From Hyphomicrobiales bacterium (lineage in GTDB: Bacteria > Pseudomonadota > Alphaproteobacteria > Rhizobiales > Beijerinckiaceae), in the NCBI GenBank assembly GCA_027483505.1, contig JAIXUP010000068.1, positions 1 to 50,913 of the forward strand: a stretch of 50,913 nucleotides of DNA, written 5' to 3'. A program made the position numbers and the translations under genes. Shown piece by piece: positions 28,013 through 35,619 of the stretch. A model generated the notes under the pieces. The model saw only the letters and a list, made by a program, of their open reading frames with translations, made no database searches and was not told the DNA's origin. Within the stretch, counting starts at the first letter, position 1. Each line of letters starts with the position of its first letter.

Positions 28013-29038
28013 TCAATGCTTGGCGGAGGCGCTCTGCGTGCGGTCCGCGAACCGGACCTCGACGTCGCGCCCAGCCTCGGGCGGTGTGGCAAGACGCGCA
28101 CGGAAATGCAAGGCTTCGCCGGGGTTCAGACTGGAACGCGGCGGGTCCGTTGTCCACGTGTAAAGGACTTTGCCGTCCCCGCCCCGGACCCTGATCTCGA
28201 TCAGGGGCACCTGGGTCACGCTCTGGCGCACGCTGGCGACGGTGCCTTCCACCAGCAGAAAGCGGCCCTCGCCCTCGCTCTGGAGGCTGGATTTGACATC
28301 GGCGAAGGTCAGTCCCCGGACATTCACCGGCATGCCGATGGTCTGGAACAAGGTGGCGCTGGATGGCATGAGCCGGACGACCGCTTCACGCTGCCAGACC
28401 ATGCCTGCCAGAACCACGCTGCTGGCGGCGCACAGTGCGATCAGCGCCCGTGGCGGCGCCGACGCGGATCCGGGTCCCCTGCCCTGCGGCGGGCGCGCGC
28501 CGCCCTTTCCGGCCCGGACGGGCGGCTTGCCGCTTCGGGCGGGTGGCTTGCCGGTTGACGTGGCTGCTTTGCTCCGGCGGCGCGGCAAAAAGCGCCTCCA
28601 TCCGGTGGCGGCGGCGGGGGCAGGAGGAACGACATCCGGATCGACGCCACTGCCTGTAGCTTCGTCTGTGGCCTGCCCATCTGCCGTGGGTGCACCCGAA
28701 AGGGCCTGCGCTGCCGCAGCCTCCTCGGCCGCGAACAGCCGGTCGAGTTCGTCCTGATCGATCGGCTGGTCCGTCGCTGCGTCCTGAACGCGGGGCGTGT
28801 GCTCAACCTGCTCAGCCAACGCCCATTCGGCTGCGAGCGCATCCTCGGCGGACGCAGGCCTGTCTTCTTGGGCGGGCGGCAGAGCGGGTGTTGCGGCCTC
28901 CTTCGCCTCGACATCATCGGCCAGCGTGACGAAGAAATCGGTGCGGCAGCTGGCGCAACGCACGGTGCGGCCTTCCGCGCCAATCTTCTGGGCATCAATG
29001 CTGTATCTGCTTGCGCAGGATGGGCAGACAATGAGCAT
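28013..29038 (-). CDS. MJ0042-type zinc-ribbon membrane protein (DUF3426-like)
   Basis: The protein has 341 residues. The N-terminal zinc-ribbon has MLIVCPSCASRYSI and VRCASCRTDFFV (two CxxC pairs). A long acidic, Ala/Pro-rich linker follows, then a basic Pro/Gly/Lys/Arg stretch, one hydrophobic segment (about 205-222), and a C-terminal domain with GLTFADVKSSLQSEGEGRF and ARLATPPEAGRDVEVRF. This is the layout of DUF3426-like zinc-ribbon proteins in alphaproteobacteria. Function is unknown. It is divergent from ftsE across a 114-base gap. Confidence 0.85.
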   Translation of the reverse strand: MLIVCPSCASRYSIDAQKIGAEGRTVRCASCRTDFFVTLADDVEAKEAATPALPPAQEDRPASAEDALAAEWALAEQVEHTPRVQDAATDQPIDQDELDRLFAAEEAAAAQALSGAPTADGQATDEATGSGVDPDVVPPAPAAATGWRRFLPRRRSKAATSTGKPPARSGKPPVRAGKGGARPPQGRGPGSASAPPRALIALCAASSVVLAGMVWQREAVVRLMPSSATLFQTIGMPVNVRGLTFADVKSSLQSEGEGRFLLVEGTVASVRQSVTQVPLIEIRVRGGDGKVLYTWTTDPPRSSLNPGEALHFRARLATPPEAGRDVEVRFADRTQSASAKH

Positions 29039-29100
29039 GGCGAATCAGCGTGTCGGCCTTGCGGCGGTCCCTTGTGAGCGATCGCCAGTTGGACCTCGTT

Positions 29101-29108
29101 ATGGTTAA
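29101..29108. promoter_or_regulatory. Possible CtrA-type 8-mer upstream of ftsE
   Basis: ATGGTTAA is the complement of TTAACCAT, one of the two motifs reported for the cell-cycle regulator CtrA. It lies 44 bases before the ftsE start, in the divergent ftsE/zinc-ribbon gap. A single 8-mer can arise by chance, although it is rare in such GC-rich DNA. Confidence 0.35.
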
Positions 29109-29152
29109 CGCCTCGTGAAGATCGTGCCGAACAGCCGGCGCGGGAGGGACTG

Positions 29153-29812
29153 ATGGTGCGGTTTGAAGGCGTCGGCCTTCGCTACGGGATGGGACCGGAG
29201 GTGCTGAGGGACATCACCTTCAGCATCGAGCCGCGTTCGTTCCAGTATCTGACCGGCCCTTCGGGTGCGGGCAAGACGACATTGCTCAAACTCATGCTGC
29301 TGTCCCTGAAGCCCACGCGCGGCCTTATCAACCTGTTTGGCCATGACGTGACGCGTCGGCAGAACGACGCGCTCAGCGCCGCGCGCCAGCGCATGGGCGT
29401 CGTGTTTCAGGATTTCCGGCTGCTGGACCACCTTACGGTCTATGAGAATGTTTCCCTGCCGCTGCGCGTGAAGGGACGGGACGAGGCCAGCTACCGCTCC
29501 GAGGTGATCGAGTTGCTGCGTTGGGTCGGCCTCGGCGAGCGCATGCACTCCATCCCACCGGTCCTGTCAGGCGGCGAGAAGCAGCGCGCCGCCATTGCGC
29601 GTGCGCTGATCGTCAAGCCCGAACTTCTCCTGGCCGACGAACCGACCGGCAATGTTGATCCCACACTGGCGCGCCGGCTGCTGCGGCTGTTCATGGAGCT
29701 TCAGCGTCTCGGCACGGCAGTCGTGATTGCGACGCATGATCTGAACCTGATGGACCAGAACGACGCCCGGCGTCTGGTTCTGGCCGACGGATATCTGCAT
29801 GTCGACGGCTGA
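29153..29812 (+). CDS. ftsE: Cell division ATP-binding protein FtsE
   Basis: The protein has 219 residues, preceded by GGGAGGGA. It has the FtsE-type start MVRFEGVGLRYGMGPEVL, Walker [13 protein letters not shown] (about 36-47), Q-loop VFQDFRLLDHLTVYEN, ABC signature LSGGEKQRAAIARAL and Walker B LLADEPTGNVD. With FtsX it transmits the division signal that activates septal peptidoglycan hydrolases. The ftsX start lies 14 bases inside its 3' end. Confidence 0.96.
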   Translation: MVRFEGVGLRYGMGPEVLRDITFSIEPRSFQYLTGPSGAGKTTLLKLMLLSLKPTRGLINLFGHDVTRRQNDALSAARQRMGVVFQDFRLLDHLTVYENVSLPLRVKGRDEASYRSEVIELLRWVGLGERMHSIPPVLSGGEKQRAAIARALIVKPELLLADEPTGNVDPTLARRLLRLFMELQRLGTAVVIATHDLNLMDQNDARRLVLADGYLHVDG

Positions 29813-30866
29813 GAGGCTCCTGCGCCGCATCGGGCGCGCGCTGCGCGTGGCCCGTGCCCGCGCCTGGCCCCTGTTGCAGGCCATGCGGCAAGGCGCCATG
29901 TCCGGCGCGCGCGCGGCGGCAGGTCAAGGCCAGGCCATGCCGGAGATTCCGGGACTGCCCTCCGGGCTCAAGCGCGAACAGCCCCTGATTCCGGTCGATT
30001 CGGCGGCAAGCCGCGCCCTCGTGGCGGTGATCGCGATCCTCACCTTCCTGGCCGCGCTGGCTGGCGGCGCAGCCCACATGGTCGCCACCGCCTCGAGCGA
30101 GTGGCGCTCGGCCATCTCGAACGAGATGACCGTGCAGATCAAGCCGGACCCGCGGCGCAACATCGAGGATGACATCGCGAGGGCGGCGCGTGTCTTCCGC
30201 GGCGCGCCCGGCGTTGCCGAGGTCCGGATCGTGCCGCGCGCCGAGTCGGACAGGCTGCTCGAGCCCTGGCTCGGCGCCGGCCTGCAGTTGGCGGAGCTGC
30301 CGGTGCCGAGGCTGCTGGTCGTGACGATTTCACGCAGCTCGCGCCCGGACGTCGAGGCCTTGCGCCAGTCGCTGCGGCGTGAGGCGCCGACCGCCAGCCT
30401 TGACGACCACGGGCTCTGGGTGGGCCGGCTGTCGACCATGGCCAACACGCTGATTCTGGCGGGCGTGGTGGTGGTCCTGCTGGTCACGCTGGCCGCCGGT
30501 CTGGCGGTCGCCTTCGCCACGCGCGGCGCGATGGCCGGCAGCCACGACTCGGTCGAGGTCCTGCACCTCGTTGGGGCCAATGACGCCTTCATCGCCCGCG
30601 AATTCCAGGGCCGATTCCTGAAGCTGGGCCTTGAAGGCGGGGCCATCGGCGGCCTGTCGGCGCTGGTCGTGACGGTCGTGCTCGGCTGGATCAGCCTGAG
30701 CTGGAGTTCGGGTCCGGGCGCCGATCAGCTCAAGGCCCTGTTCGGCGCCTTCGAGATCGGGTGGACGGGATACCTGATCGTGGTCAGCATCGCCGCGCTG
30801 GTCGCCCTGATCGCCGGCCTGGTGTCACGCCTCACGGTGCAGCGTCATCTGCGCCAGATGGCGTGA
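29799..30866 (+). CDS. ftsX: Cell division protein FtsX
   Basis: The protein has 355 residues. A long basic cytoplasmic N-terminus (about 65 residues) precedes the first membrane segment (AVIAILTFLAALAGGAA). A periplasmic domain (about 95-205) with RRNIEDDIARAARVFRGAPG follows. Then come three more segments, including LGLEGGAIGGLSALVVTVVL and YLIVVSIAALVALIAGL. The four-segment FtsX fold is complete. The N-terminal extension is longer than in E. coli. It overlaps ftsE by 14 bases, so the two are coupled. Confidence 0.94.
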   Translation: MSTAERLLRRIGRALRVARARAWPLLQAMRQGAMSGARAAAGQGQAMPEIPGLPSGLKREQPLIPVDSAASRALVAVIAILTFLAALAGGAAHMVATASSEWRSAISNEMTVQIKPDPRRNIEDDIARAARVFRGAPGVAEVRIVPRAESDRLLEPWLGAGLQLAELPVPRLLVVTISRSSRPDVEALRQSLRREAPTASLDDHGLWVGRLSTMANTLILAGVVVVLLVTLAAGLAVAFATRGAMAGSHDSVEVLHLVGANDAFIAREFQGRFLKLGLEGGAIGGLSALVVTVVLGWISLSWSSGPGADQLKALFGAFEIGWTGYLIVVSIAALVALIAGLVSRLTVQRHLRQMA

Positions 30867-30916
30867 CAAATCCTGCAGCTGCGCCGATACTGCACGATGG
30901 GTGAAGCACACCGTTA

Positions 30917-30968
30917 AGGTCTCAGTCCGATCATGGATCGGGCGGTCTGGCCACAGTCCGCGAGACCT
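30917..30968. repeat. Nested inverted repeats between ftsX and ydcF
   Basis: AGGTCTC (30917-30923) pairs with GAGACCT (30962-30968). Inside lies a second perfect hairpin, CCGATC-ATG-GATCGG (30927-30941). CAGTCCG also occurs twice as a direct repeat. The structure sits 51 bases after ftsX and about 50 bases before the next gene and has no T-run, so a transcript-processing or regulatory role is as likely as termination. Confidence 0.4.
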
Positions 30969-31018
30969 GTATTTGGTTTGATCGTATTGCCGCCGGATTT
31001 GATGGCCATCATGTTTTT

Positions 31019-31768
31019 ATGCCTTTGATGCAGACAGGTGACGTCACCACGGCGGAAACGCCCAAGGCGGACGAAATCCCCCGCATGCGCAGGCGGTGGC
31101 TGGCGCGCGCCCTTCTCGCATTCGGCGTGCTGGGCAGCGCGCTTGCCATCTGGGCCGCGATCGGCTTCGTCGCATTCACGCGCTCCATCGCGACCGCGGA
31201 GCCACAAAAACCGGCGAGGACCGACGGCATCGTCGTGCTGACCGGCGGCGCCCAGCGCCTCAGCGACGGCATGGCTCTGCTCGCGGGCGGCCATGGCCAG
31301 CGCCTCCTGATCAGCGGCGTCAACGCCAGGGCCGGCCGGGACGAGATCATGCGCAATTCCGGGCTGCGCCACGAGAAGCTCGAATGCTGCGTCGACCTCG
31401 GCAAGGGCGCGCGCAACACCATCGGCAACGCCATCGAGACCCGGCGCTGGGCGCGCTCGAACGGCTTCCGGTCCCTGCTGGTGGTGACATCGAACTATCA
31501 CATGCCGCGCACCCTCGCTGAATTCCAGCACGTGATGGGCGACATCGAACTGGTTGGCTACCCGGTCGTCAGCGAGCCGCAGGAGCATGCGCGGGCCCCG
31601 ACCATGCTCAGCGGGCTGAAGCTGCTGGCCTCGGAATACGCCAAATATCAGATCACGCGGCTGCGCCAGCTCCTCGAGACCGATCCGGAGCATTCGCGCC
31701 TGCCGGTGCTGATGGGCCGGCAGAAACCCGTCGGCACCCAGGCGATCGAACGTCCCGCCCAGCCCTGA
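31019..31768 (+). CDS. YdcF-like DUF218 membrane protein
   Basis: The protein has 249 residues. One N-terminal hydrophobic segment (about 28-50) is followed by the DUF218 domain: DGIVVLTGGAQRLSDGMALL, the LLISGVN strand, then ARNTIGNAIETRRWAR and VVTSNYHMPRTLAEF. DUF218 proteins are linked to envelope metabolism (e.g. E. coli SanA/ElyC/YdcF); enzymatic activity is not settled. It lies downstream of ftsEX and before plsC, a cluster order common in Hyphomicrobiales. Confidence 0.88.
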   Translation: MPLMQTGDVTTAETPKADEIPRMRRRWLARALLAFGVLGSALAIWAAIGFVAFTRSIATAEPQKPARTDGIVVLTGGAQRLSDGMALLAGGHGQRLLISGVNARAGRDEIMRNSGLRHEKLECCVDLGKGARNTIGNAIETRRWARSNGFRSLLVVTSNYHMPRTLAEFQHVMGDIELVGYPVVSEPQEHARAPTMLSGLKLLASEYAKYQITRLRQLLETDPEHSRLPVLMGRQKPVGTQAIERPAQP

Positions 31769-31821
31769 CGCCCGGCGGTTGCACTTGACGGACACCGCAC
31801 AGGTCGTGTTTGACCTGCCGC

Positions 31822-32541
31822 ATGCTCATGCTCCGCTCGCTCGTCTTCAACGTCGTGTTCTACGTGAACATGGCTGTGTGGTCCCTGGCCCTCGTGCCGA
31901 CCTTCTTCTTGCCCCGCATGGCCTTCATGCGCGGGGCTCGGCTGTGGGCTCACTCGAACCTGTGGCTCCTGCGGATCATCTGCGGCACGAGGGTCGAGTT
32001 CCGCGGACTCGAGAAGCTACCGCCCGGTGGTTTCCTGGTGGCGTGCAAGCATCAGTCGATGTGGGAGACCTTCGCGCTGTTCTGCATTCTCGACGACCCC
32101 GCCTTCGTGGCCAAGAGCGAGTTGTTCTTCGTCCCCTTCTTCGGCTGGTACGCCTACAAGGCGCGCTCGATTCCCGTTCGCCGGGGCGGCGGCGCCAATG
32201 CGCTCAGGGACATGAACGCCCTTGCCGCGCGCGAGGCCGCCGTCGGCCGTCAGATCGTGATCTTCCCCGAAGGAACCCGGACTGCGGCAGGCGCAAGCCC
32301 GTCCTACAAGTACGGCATCGCACACATGTACGAGCGCATCGGCCTCTCATGCGCGCCGATTGCCCTCAATTCCGGGGTGTTCTGGCCGCGTCGGAAATTT
32401 CTCCGCCATCCGGGCACGATCGTGGTCGAGGTGCTGGAGCCGATTCCAGCCGGGCTGGATCGGGACCTCTTCTTCTCAACGATGCAGGAACGGATCGAAA
32501 AGGCTTCGGACAGGCTTCTGGCCGAAACCCGCGCCGCCTGA
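31822..32541 (+). CDS. plsC: 1-acyl-sn-glycerol-3-phosphate acyltransferase family protein
   Basis: The protein has 239 residues from the ATG at 31822; a TTG at 31810 would add four. The N-terminal hydrophobic segment is followed by the acyltransferase blocks: KHQSMWETFALF (block I, with Glu in place of the usual Asp of the HX4D motif), SIPVRRGGGANAL (block II), and IFPEGTRTA (block III). It adds the second acyl chain to lysophosphatidate in phospholipid synthesis. HQS(x)WE is a recurring variant in alphaproteobacterial members, so it is probably active. Confidence 0.9.
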   Translation: MLMLRSLVFNVVFYVNMAVWSLALVPTFFLPRMAFMRGARLWAHSNLWLLRIICGTRVEFRGLEKLPPGGFLVACKHQSMWETFALFCILDDPAFVAKSELFFVPFFGWYAYKARSIPVRRGGGANALRDMNALAAREAAVGRQIVIFPEGTRTAAGASPSYKYGIAHMYERIGLSCAPIALNSGVFWPRRKFLRHPGTIVVEVLEPIPAGLDRDLFFSTMQERIEKASDRLLAETRAA

Positions 32542-32608
32542 CAGCTGCGCCGCCCCGGCTTCCGGCGGGCCGGGCAGGGGGGCCGGGAGGCAACCTATGA
32601 CGGGCGTT

Positions 32609-32637
32609 TTCAATGATGTGTCACATTGAATTGACAC
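32609..32637. promoter_or_regulatory. Interlocked inverted repeats upstream of the lacI-type gene
   Basis: TTCAATG (32609-32615) and CATTGAA (32624-32630) form a perfect 7+7 repeat with an 8-base spacer. GTGTCA (32618-32623) and TGACAC (32632-32637) form a second 6+6 repeat with the same 8-base spacer, shifted by nine bases. The second repeat includes a TTGACA -35-like hexamer (32631-32636). The site lies about 107 bases before the regulator start in an AT-rich gap, so an operator for that regulator or another is plausible. Confidence 0.5.
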
Positions 32638-32743
32638 TTGAAACTGTTAAGTAGTCTTACGTTCCTTGAATTGCCCATGACAATCCGGCAGCTTTGATCC
32701 AACATGGGGCCATGTCGCTTGATGGCCCCCGGCGGGGACGGAC

Positions 32744-33805
32744 ATGACGGTTTCATATGCCAGCAAGAACGGCGATCAGGGCCGCATGTCGCGCACACGC
32801 GTGACGTTGCAGATGATCGCGCGGCAATTGGCGGTTTCGACGGCGACAGTCTCGTTGGCGCTGCGTGACAGCCCGCTGGTGGCGGATGTGACCAAGCGCA
32901 AGGTGAAGACCACCGCGCGCGATCTGGGATACAGCTACAATCGCGGCGCGGCCGCCCTGCGCATGGCCCGGACCAACATCATCGCGGTCGCCCTGCACAG
33001 CATTCTCAACCCCTATTTCGCGGAAATCCTGTCGGCAGTCGAACAGCGCGCCCTCGAGAGCGGCAAGACGGTCATGTTCGGCAGCTGCGCCGGCGAAAGC
33101 GAGCGACAGGAGCGTGTGCTCAGCACGCTCCGTGAGTACCGCCCCGACGGACTGCTGTTCTGCCCAACCGTCGGCACCCGAAGCGAGGATCTCGACCACC
33201 TGATCTCGTCCGGGATTCCGGTCGTCCAGATCGTGCGCGAGATCGAGGACACCGGCTTTGACTTCGTCGGCGTCGACGACGAGAAGGCCGGCAAGCTTGC
33301 GGTCGAGCATCTGCTGTCGATTGGCCACAGGCGGATCGCCATGCTCGGCGGATCGCTGGACGTGTCGACGGGGCGGGCGCGCCATGCGGGCTACGCCAAC
33401 GCCTTGCAGGCCGCAGGCGTCACGGTTGATGATTCGATGCATGTCCAGGGCGCCGAAACCCGCGAAGCCGGCATCAGCGGCGCGCATTGGCTGCTGGAGC
33501 GGCGCGACCCGCCGACGGCGATCTACTGCTATAATGACCTGACCGCTCTGGGCGCGATGGTCGGCATGCGGCAGCAGGGCATCGAGCCAGGCCGCGATGT
33601 CTCCATCATCGGCTGCGACGACATCGCCGAGGCGGCGGCGTCCTATCCCGGCCTGACCACGGTGCGCGGAAATCATGTCGAGATGATCCAGAAGGCCGTC
33701 GATCTCCTGGGTGAACGCCTGAACGCGCCGACCATGCCGCAGAAGCGCCTGCGTGTGCAGCCGACGCTGGTCGTGCGCGGGACGACAGCCAGGCTGGCGG
33801 CCTGA
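32744..33805 (+). CDS. LacI-family transcriptional regulator
   Basis: The protein has 353 residues (ATG at 32786 would remove 14). The N-terminal helix-turn-helix is VTLQMIARQLAVSTATVSLA, followed by a hinge-helix region (GYSYNRGAAALRM). The rest is a periplasmic-binding-protein-like sensor: NIIAVALHSILNPYFAEIL, LLFCPTVG, GVDDEKAGKLAVEHLLSIGH and IIGCDDIAEAAASYPGLTTV. It represses or activates sugar or sugar-acid genes depending on a ligand. The downstream 2-hydroxyacid dehydrogenase and the facing denD/SDR pair are likely targets. Confidence 0.9.
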   Translation: MTVSYASKNGDQGRMSRTRVTLQMIARQLAVSTATVSLALRDSPLVADVTKRKVKTTARDLGYSYNRGAAALRMARTNIIAVALHSILNPYFAEILSAVEQRALESGKTVMFGSCAGESERQERVLSTLREYRPDGLLFCPTVGTRSEDLDHLISSGIPVVQIVREIEDTGFDFVGVDDEKAGKLAVEHLLSIGHRRIAMLGGSLDVSTGRARHAGYANALQAAGVTVDDSMHVQGAETREAGISGAHWLLERRDPPTAIYCYNDLTALGAMVGMRQQGIEPGRDVSIIGCDDIAEAAASYPGLTTVRGNHVEMIQKAVDLLGERLNAPTMPQKRLRVQPTLVVRGTTARLAA

Positions 33806-33827
33806 ACGGCATCTGCCGCCGGAGCGC

Positions 33828-33856
33828 TTGACGAGTCCGGACTTTCCTCGGAATGT
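33828..33856 (+). promoter_or_regulatory. Weak predicted promoter of the 2-hydroxyacid dehydrogenase
   Basis: TTGACG (33828-33833) is followed after 17 bases by GAATGT (33851-33856), 35 bases before the ATG at 33891. The -35 is good and the -10 weak. The nearby GGCATAATTCTGCC (33861-33874) is a short interrupted palindrome. This may allow expression apart from the regulator gene. Confidence 0.3.
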
Positions 33857-33890
33857 GCCAGGCATAATTCTGCCCCTGCTTCGGTGACTC

Positions 33891-34844
33891 ATGACAAAAC
33901 CCGCCATCCTCGTGATCGGCCGTCCTATGGCCTATGTTGCGGAACGGCTTGAGGCGGCATTCGCGCTGCGTACGCTGCCGCCCGAGGGGGCCGGGCTTGG
34001 GGCGCTCGCGGATGTCCGCGGCATCGCGATGGCGGGCGCGCAGCCACGCGTCGACGCGGCGCTCATGGACACGTTGCCAAACCTTGAGATTGTCGCCAAT
34101 TTCGGCGTGGGCTATGATGCGATCGACGCTCAGGCGGCCCAGGCGCGCGGCGTCATCGTCACCAACACGCCCGATGTCCTGACCGAGGAAGTGGCTGATC
34201 TGGCGCTGGGATTGCTGCTGTCCACGGTGCGTGAGCTGCCGCAGGCTGACCGCTACGTGCGGGCCGGCCACTGGCTCGGCAAACCCTACCCGCTGACGAC
34301 GACGCTGCGCACCCGCACGATCGGAATTGTCGGGCTGGGCCGCATCGGCAAGGCGGTGGCGCGGCGGATCGAGGCCTTCGGCGTGCCGGTTGTCTATCAT
34401 GGCCGCAGCCGGCAGGCCGATGTGCCCTATCGCTACTACCCGTCGCTTCTCAAGATGGCTGAGGATGTCGACACGCTGGTCAGCGTGGCTCCCGGCGGGG
34501 CCTCGACACACCACATCATCAACGCAGCGGTCCTGAAGTCGCTCGGCCCGAACGGCATCGTCATCAATGTCGGACGCGGCTCGGTGGTGGACGAGGCGGC
34601 CCTCGCCGCAGCGCTGCGCGACAAGGTCATCCTGTCGGCCGGCCTTGACGTGTTCGAGGACGAGCCGCGCGTCCCGGCGGAGCTGATCGCGATGGATCAT
34701 GTTGTCCTTTTGCCCCATGTCGGCTCCGGGACACACCACACCCGCCAGGGCATGGGCCAGCTTCAGGTTGACAACCTCACGCAGTGGTTCGCCGGAAAGG
34801 GTCCGGTGACGCCCGTTCCCGAAACACCATGGCCCCGCAGATGA
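33891..34844 (+). CDS. D-isomer-specific 2-hydroxyacid dehydrogenase
   Basis: The protein has 317 residues. It has the NAD(P)-binding motif GIVGLGRIGKAVARRI (about 146-161) and the substrate-side segment NFGVGYDAIDAQAA. The catalytic triad is Arg in NVGRGSVVDE, Glu in DVFEDEPRVP and His in LLPHVGSGT. The PHVGSGT ending and GLDVFEDEP resemble glyoxylate/hydroxypyruvate reductases. It reduces a 2-oxo acid or oxidises a D-2-hydroxy acid. The next gene overlaps its stop by four bases, so both are coupled downstream of the LacI-type gene. Confidence 0.92.
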   Translation: MTKPAILVIGRPMAYVAERLEAAFALRTLPPEGAGLGALADVRGIAMAGAQPRVDAALMDTLPNLEIVANFGVGYDAIDAQAAQARGVIVTNTPDVLTEEVADLALGLLLSTVRELPQADRYVRAGHWLGKPYPLTTTLRTRTIGIVGLGRIGKAVARRIEAFGVPVVYHGRSRQADVPYRYYPSLLKMAEDVDTLVSVAPGGASTHHIINAAVLKSLGPNGIVINVGRGSVVDEAALAAALRDKVILSAGLDVFEDEPRVPAELIAMDHVVLLPHVGSGTHHTRQGMGQLQVDNLTQWFAGKGPVTPVPETPWPRR

Positions 34845-35617
34845 AGACACAGATCGTCCTCGCGACCGCCGCTGCGTTGTGGAGCCTGGCGGCCCATGCG
34901 CAATCCACGGCGCGACCGGCAACCGGCGCATCCGTTCCACCCGCCATCGCCCAGATGAACGGCCCCTGGGAGCTGATCGGTCAGGGGGGATCACGCAAGT
35001 GCCGGCTGAACCTGCGGCCGACAGAGACCAAGGGAGGCCGCGTTGTCGGCTACCCATCGCCGTGCCGCCGGACCTTGCCGGTCCTGGCCAAGGTCGCATC
35101 CTGGAGCGTGTCCGATGATGGCTTCATCCGCCTCAATGATGCCGCCGGGCAGCCTGTGCTCGCTTTCGAGGACGATCCGGCCGCCCTCAAATTGAAGGGC
35201 CGGGCCGACGGTGCGGACTACCAGCTTGATTCGCTCGGCAGGCCGCGCCGTTTTGTGCCGCGCGTGGCGTCGCTTCCGCCCCAGCGCGTACCTTTCGATC
35301 CGGCCAGGGCGCCACAGCGCGACACGATTCCCGGCGGCTATGAGATGTTGCGTTATGGCGGTCAGGTCGTATGCAGGATCACGCTCGGCACGTCGCCCGG
35401 TTCAGCCGACGGGCGCTTCCTGACCAACTATCCGACGCGCTGCCGCGACAAGGGGCTGGAGGTGTTCGACGTGGTGGCCTGGCGCTACGCCGGCGGCAAG
35501 ATCTACCTGATCGCCCGACGCGGCCATGAAATGACGCTGATCCCCGTCAGCGACGGTCAATGGCAGAAGGACCCGCCCGGCGGAGCCGAGCTGACCCTGC
35601 GCCGCTTGGCCAACTGA
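34841..35617 (+). CDS. Exported protein with two AprI/Inh-like repeats
   Basis: The protein has 258 residues. The ATG at 34841 overlaps the previous stop (ATGA) and gives a clean signal peptide ending AAHAQ; an ATG at 34829 would also work. Two similar domains follow: about 35-130 (GPWELIGQ, RKCRLNL, SPCRR) and about 165-258 (GYEMLRYGG, VVCRITL, TRCRDKG). Each has two Cys expected to form the disulfide of metalloprotease inhibitors of the AprI/Inh fold. The role is inferred from the fold-type pattern: inhibition or binding of a protease in the periplasm. Confidence 0.7.
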   Translation: MKTQIVLATAAALWSLAAHAQSTARPATGASVPPAIAQMNGPWELIGQGGSRKCRLNLRPTETKGGRVVGYPSPCRRTLPVLAKVASWSVSDDGFIRLNDAAGQPVLAFEDDPAALKLKGRADGADYQLDSLGRPRRFVPRVASLPPQRVPFDPARAPQRDTIPGGYEMLRYGGQVVCRITLGTSPGSADGRFLTNYPTRCRDKGLEVFDVVAWRYAGGKIYLIARRGHEMTLIPVSDGQWQKDPPGGAELTLRRLAN

Positions 35618-35619
35618 CC

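Noticed and set aside
33606..35099. 497-codon minus-strand frame opposite the hydroxyacid dehydrogenase
   Set aside because: Arg-rich antisense shadow with no ribosome site; the plus-strand enzyme has complete catalytic motifs.
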